A stretch of 25,898 bases of DNA, taken from the NCBI GenBank assembly GCA_945888895.1, contig CAMDAY010000004.1, forward strand, positions 1 through 25,898, in the 5' to 3' direction. The notes under the pieces were generated by a model, which was given only the letters and a program-made list of their open reading frames with translations, did no database searches and was not told the DNA's origin. The position numbers and the translations under genes were made by a program. Positions 24,040-25,898 of this stretch are shown piece by piece; positions within the stretch are counted from its first letter, which is position 1; every line of letters starts with the position of its first letter. The DNA is from Dehalococcoides mccartyi (GTDB taxonomy: Bacteria; Chloroflexota; Dehalococcoidia; UBA2979).

Positions 24040-25245
24040 ATGCCCGAATCAACCTACCTCGACCTGCACGTCCACTCCGCCGACGGCTCCGATGACGCCG
24101 GCGGCAGCGTGGAGGGCTACCTCAAGTGGATCGCCGCGCGCCGCGCGCACGGCCAGCGCATCGACGGCTTCGTCGTTACGGAGCACCGGCGCTTTGACCT
24201 CGAACGTGATTACAGCGCGCTCGCCGCGAAGTACGACGCCGTCGTGCTCCGCGGCGTCGAGGTGGAGACCGACATCGGGCACGTGCTCGTGTTCGGCGTC
24301 ACGCCGGAGTTTCTCTCGAAGTTCGACCTCACCTCGGTGTCGCTGCCGTACGCGGACGTGTTCCGCACGGCGTGGGAGATGGGCGGCATCGCTGTCGGCG
24401 CGCACGCGGGACGTCCGCGCATTGGCTGTGTCGAGCACGTCGACGATCGCGGCGTGACACTCGAGGGCGTGCGCGTGATCGAGGCGCTCAACGGTGGCAG
24501 CAACGATTACGAGAACGGCCGCGCGTTCGACCTGGCCGAGGCGCGTGGGCTGCGTGTCGTCGGCGCCTCGGACTCTCACTTCGTGAGCGCGTTGGGCCGC
24601 TGCCTGACGCGCTTCGACCGCGAGATCAAGACGATGGACGACCTCGTCGCCGCATTGCGCGACCCGGACGCCTCGTACGCCCCGATGTACCTCGACGACA
24701 CGAAGGACGGCGCCGAGGCGCGCCCGCGCCCCTCGGGCGCCGCGGTCACACTGACCAGCGGCAGCGGGCAGGGCACTCTCTCCGACCACGAGATCGAGTA
24801 CGACCGCAGCGTCATCGGCAAGGAGATCGTGGTCGGCAAGTTCGAGGTCACCCGCGAGATGATCGCGGACTACTGTGCCGCCCTCGACCAGACGAACCCG
24901 CTCTACACGGACGAGGCGTTCGCCGCGCAGGGGCCCAACAAGGGCATCGTCGCGCCGCCGGGCATCGTGCAGTCCATGCGCATGGACCCGCCGCCGGACG
25001 CGAAGGTGAAGTTCGGGAACAACACGATCATGGCCGGCCAGTTGCACCAGTACTACCTCCCGGTGCGTCCCGGCGACACCATCGAGGGCTTCGCGCAGGT
25101 GAAGGAGGTGTACGAGAAGACCGGCCGCAGCGGCCGCATGGTCTTCGTCGTGCGCCGCACCCGCTTCGCGAACCAGCACGGCGAGGACGTGGCGGCCATG
25201 GAGCAGACCATGGCGCACCGCGAAGTCCAGGCGAAGGCGGAATAA
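24040..25245 (+). CDS. PHP-domain phosphoesterase fused to a MaoC-like hot-dog domain
   Basis: 401 residues with two domains not usually joined. Residues 1-225: a PHP metallohydrolase, with DLHVH (His10, His12), TEHRRFD (Glu48, His49), GVEVETDIGH (Glu74, His81), GAHAGRP (His122) and ASDSH (Asp178, His180), so all metal-site motifs look intact. A low-complexity linker follows (about 226-248). Residues 250-400: an FAS1-like/MaoC dehydratase hot-dog domain, with DQTNPLYTDEAFA near 283-295, PPGIVQSMRM and the hot-dog helix; the usual NPxH catalytic His is Tyr here. In two-part hydratases one half often lacks catalysis. GGGAAGG precedes the ATG. It ends one base before the second MaoC gene. The PHP domain's likely substrate is a phospho-ester; how it links to acyl-CoA chemistry is unknown. 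Confidence 0.85.
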   Translation: MPESTYLDLHVHSADGSDDAGGSVEGYLKWIAARRAHGQRIDGFVVTEHRRFDLERDYSALAAKYDAVVLRGVEVETDIGHVLVFGVTPEFLSKFDLTSVSLPYADVFRTAWEMGGIAVGAHAGRPRIGCVEHVDDRGVTLEGVRVIEALNGGSNDYENGRAFDLAEARGLRVVGASDSHFVSALGRCLTRFDREIKTMDDLVAALRDPDASYAPMYLDDTKDGAEARPRPSGAAVTLTSGSGQGTLSDHEIEYDRSVIGKEIVVGKFEVTREMIADYCAALDQTNPLYTDEAFAAQGPNKGIVAPPGIVQSMRMDPPPDAKVKFGNNTIMAGQLHQYYLPVRPGDTIEGFAQVKEVYEKTGRSGRMVFVVRRTRFANQHGEDVAAMEQTMAHREVQAKAE

Positions 25246-25246
25246 C

Positions 25247-25702
25247 GTGGCCGATCTCACTCAGCGTTACTTCGAGGATGTCGCGGTCGGGGACGAGTTC
25301 GAGCAGAATCAGCAGCCGCACCTTGACAACGTCCTCGCGTATATCAAGACGTCCGGCTTGAACTCCACCGATGGTCGCTTCACCGACGCCGAGAAGGCGC
25401 GCGCGATTGGCCTCGAGAAGCCCATCGTACCCGGCCCGATGTCGGCCTCGATGCTCACGCGTCACGTCACGGACTGGATGGGGCCGCTGGGCCGCGTGAT
25501 CAGCATCGACGTCTCGTTCCGTCGCCCCGTGCAGCACGACGACCTGCTGCGCTGCGTCGCGCTGGTCACTGACGTCAACGGCGAAGGCGACTTCGAGGGC
25601 ACCGGCACCGGCGCCGTCCACCTGGACGTCACGCTTGAGAACGAGCGTGGGGAGAAGCCCGTGCAGGGCACCGCCGTGGTGGAACTCCCCCGCCGCGCGT
25701 AA
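25247..25702 (+). CDS. MaoC-like hot-dog protein, partner of the PHP/hot-dog fusion
   Basis: 151 residues, MaoC/hydratase-like hot-dog fold: opening YFEDVAVGDEF (residues 8-18), then the hot-dog helix region PIVPGPMSASMLTRHV, and strands SIDVSFRRPVQHDDLL and GAVHLDVTLENERGE. The position of the catalytic D-x(4)-H of R-hydratases reads SGLNSTDGRF, without the His. GTG start, one base after the preceding stop, so co-translated. Such pairs (like mycobacterial HadA/HadB) form heterodimeric 3-hydroxyacyl-thioester dehydratases. Inference: it dimerises with the hot-dog half of the fusion. Confidence 0.85.
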   Translation: MADLTQRYFEDVAVGDEFEQNQQPHLDNVLAYIKTSGLNSTDGRFTDAEKARAIGLEKPIVPGPMSASMLTRHVTDWMGPLGRVISIDVSFRRPVQHDDLLRCVALVTDVNGEGDFEGTGTGAVHLDVTLENERGEKPVQGTAVVELPRRA

Positions 25703-25738
25703 TCGCCTCGTCGGCGGCGCGGGACGAAGGTCGTCGCC

Positions 25739-25832
25739 GCGAGTGGCGTCGAGGTGTTTGCGTGGGGCGGCCCATCCCCCTGCCCCCTTCCCTGTGCGGG
25801 AAGGGGATGAGATGCGAGGGCTTCGCCCTCGC
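25739..25832. repeat. Mosaic GC-rich intergenic repeat, copy 6
   Basis: Begins with the 17-base block identical to 8260-8276, contains the 25-base block (25748-25772) that matches 2479-2503 inverted, a CCCCTTCCC/GGGAAGGGG hairpin (25784-25806) and a GCGAGGGC-TTC-GCCCTCGC hairpin (25814-25832). The last two modules are the inverted counterpart of 8346-8410. The remainder to the window end holds no visible gene. Confidence 0.75.
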
Positions 25833-25898
25833 GCTCCCGTCCGGATCGCGCGGCTATGCGCGCGCTCGGATCTGGGCTTGTAGGAACGCACGATTCCG

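Noticed and set aside
24049..25260. 403-residue minus-strand frame opposite the PHP/hot-dog gene
   Set aside because: Antisense shadow; His/Val/Arg-rich with no motif, whereas the plus strand has complete PHP motifs.

Overview
This is a GC-rich bacterial chromosomal window with dense, short-spaced genes. The best-supported block is a complete classical menaquinone locus (menF-menD-menH-menB-menA-menC-menE), which points to a free-living organism that respires through menaquinone. Gene content and style (LonB/LonC-type protease, short AcsA, citrate synthase, DUF983, MaoC pairs, many GTG/TTG starts) fit a deep-branching Gram-positive-like lineage. I favour Chloroflexota (Dehalococcoidia/Tepidiforma-like), but only weakly; an actinobacterial relative cannot be excluded by eye.

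Layout. 41-1495 (-): FAD-linked glycolate/lactate-type dehydrogenase, divergent from 1552-2364 (+), a CysQ/IMPase-like phosphatase. 2626-5954 (-): a Lon-like ATP-dependent protease, then a HAD-like phosphatase, then a 26-residue Lys/Ala/Pro peptide that starts with TTG and ends at a strong hairpin terminator. 6119-8208 (+): quinone-oxidoreductase-type enzyme coupled to a class-C beta-lactamase-fold esterase. 8485-13992 (-): acetyl-CoA synthetase, citrate synthase, an unrecognised and visibly less GC-rich gene, a secreted and membrane-anchored protein overlapping a transglutaminase-like protein, and a small membrane protein. 14153-15065: a two-helix membrane protein (+), then DUF983 and a small zinc ribbon (-). 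15232-23964 (+): the men locus. 24040-25702 (+): a PHP-domain phosphoesterase fused to a MaoC-like hot-dog domain, followed one base later by a second MaoC-like protein.

How the genes work together. AcsA and citrate synthase feed acetyl-CoA into the TCA cycle. The flavin dehydrogenase and the quinone-reductase-like enzyme are redox enzymes. The men genes convert chorismate to demethylmenaquinone; the thioesterase (menI) and the final methyltransferase (menG) are not in the window. The PHP/hot-dog pair has no obvious place in that pathway and is the most unusual gene arrangement here.

Between genes, and mostly just downstream of stop codons, lies a family of mosaic GC-rich repeats made of reusable hairpin modules (about 2391-2535, 8260-8416, 12134-12223, 14085-14117, 16621-16815, 25739-25832). 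I see no tRNA, rRNA, CRISPR array, insertion sequence or phage gene.
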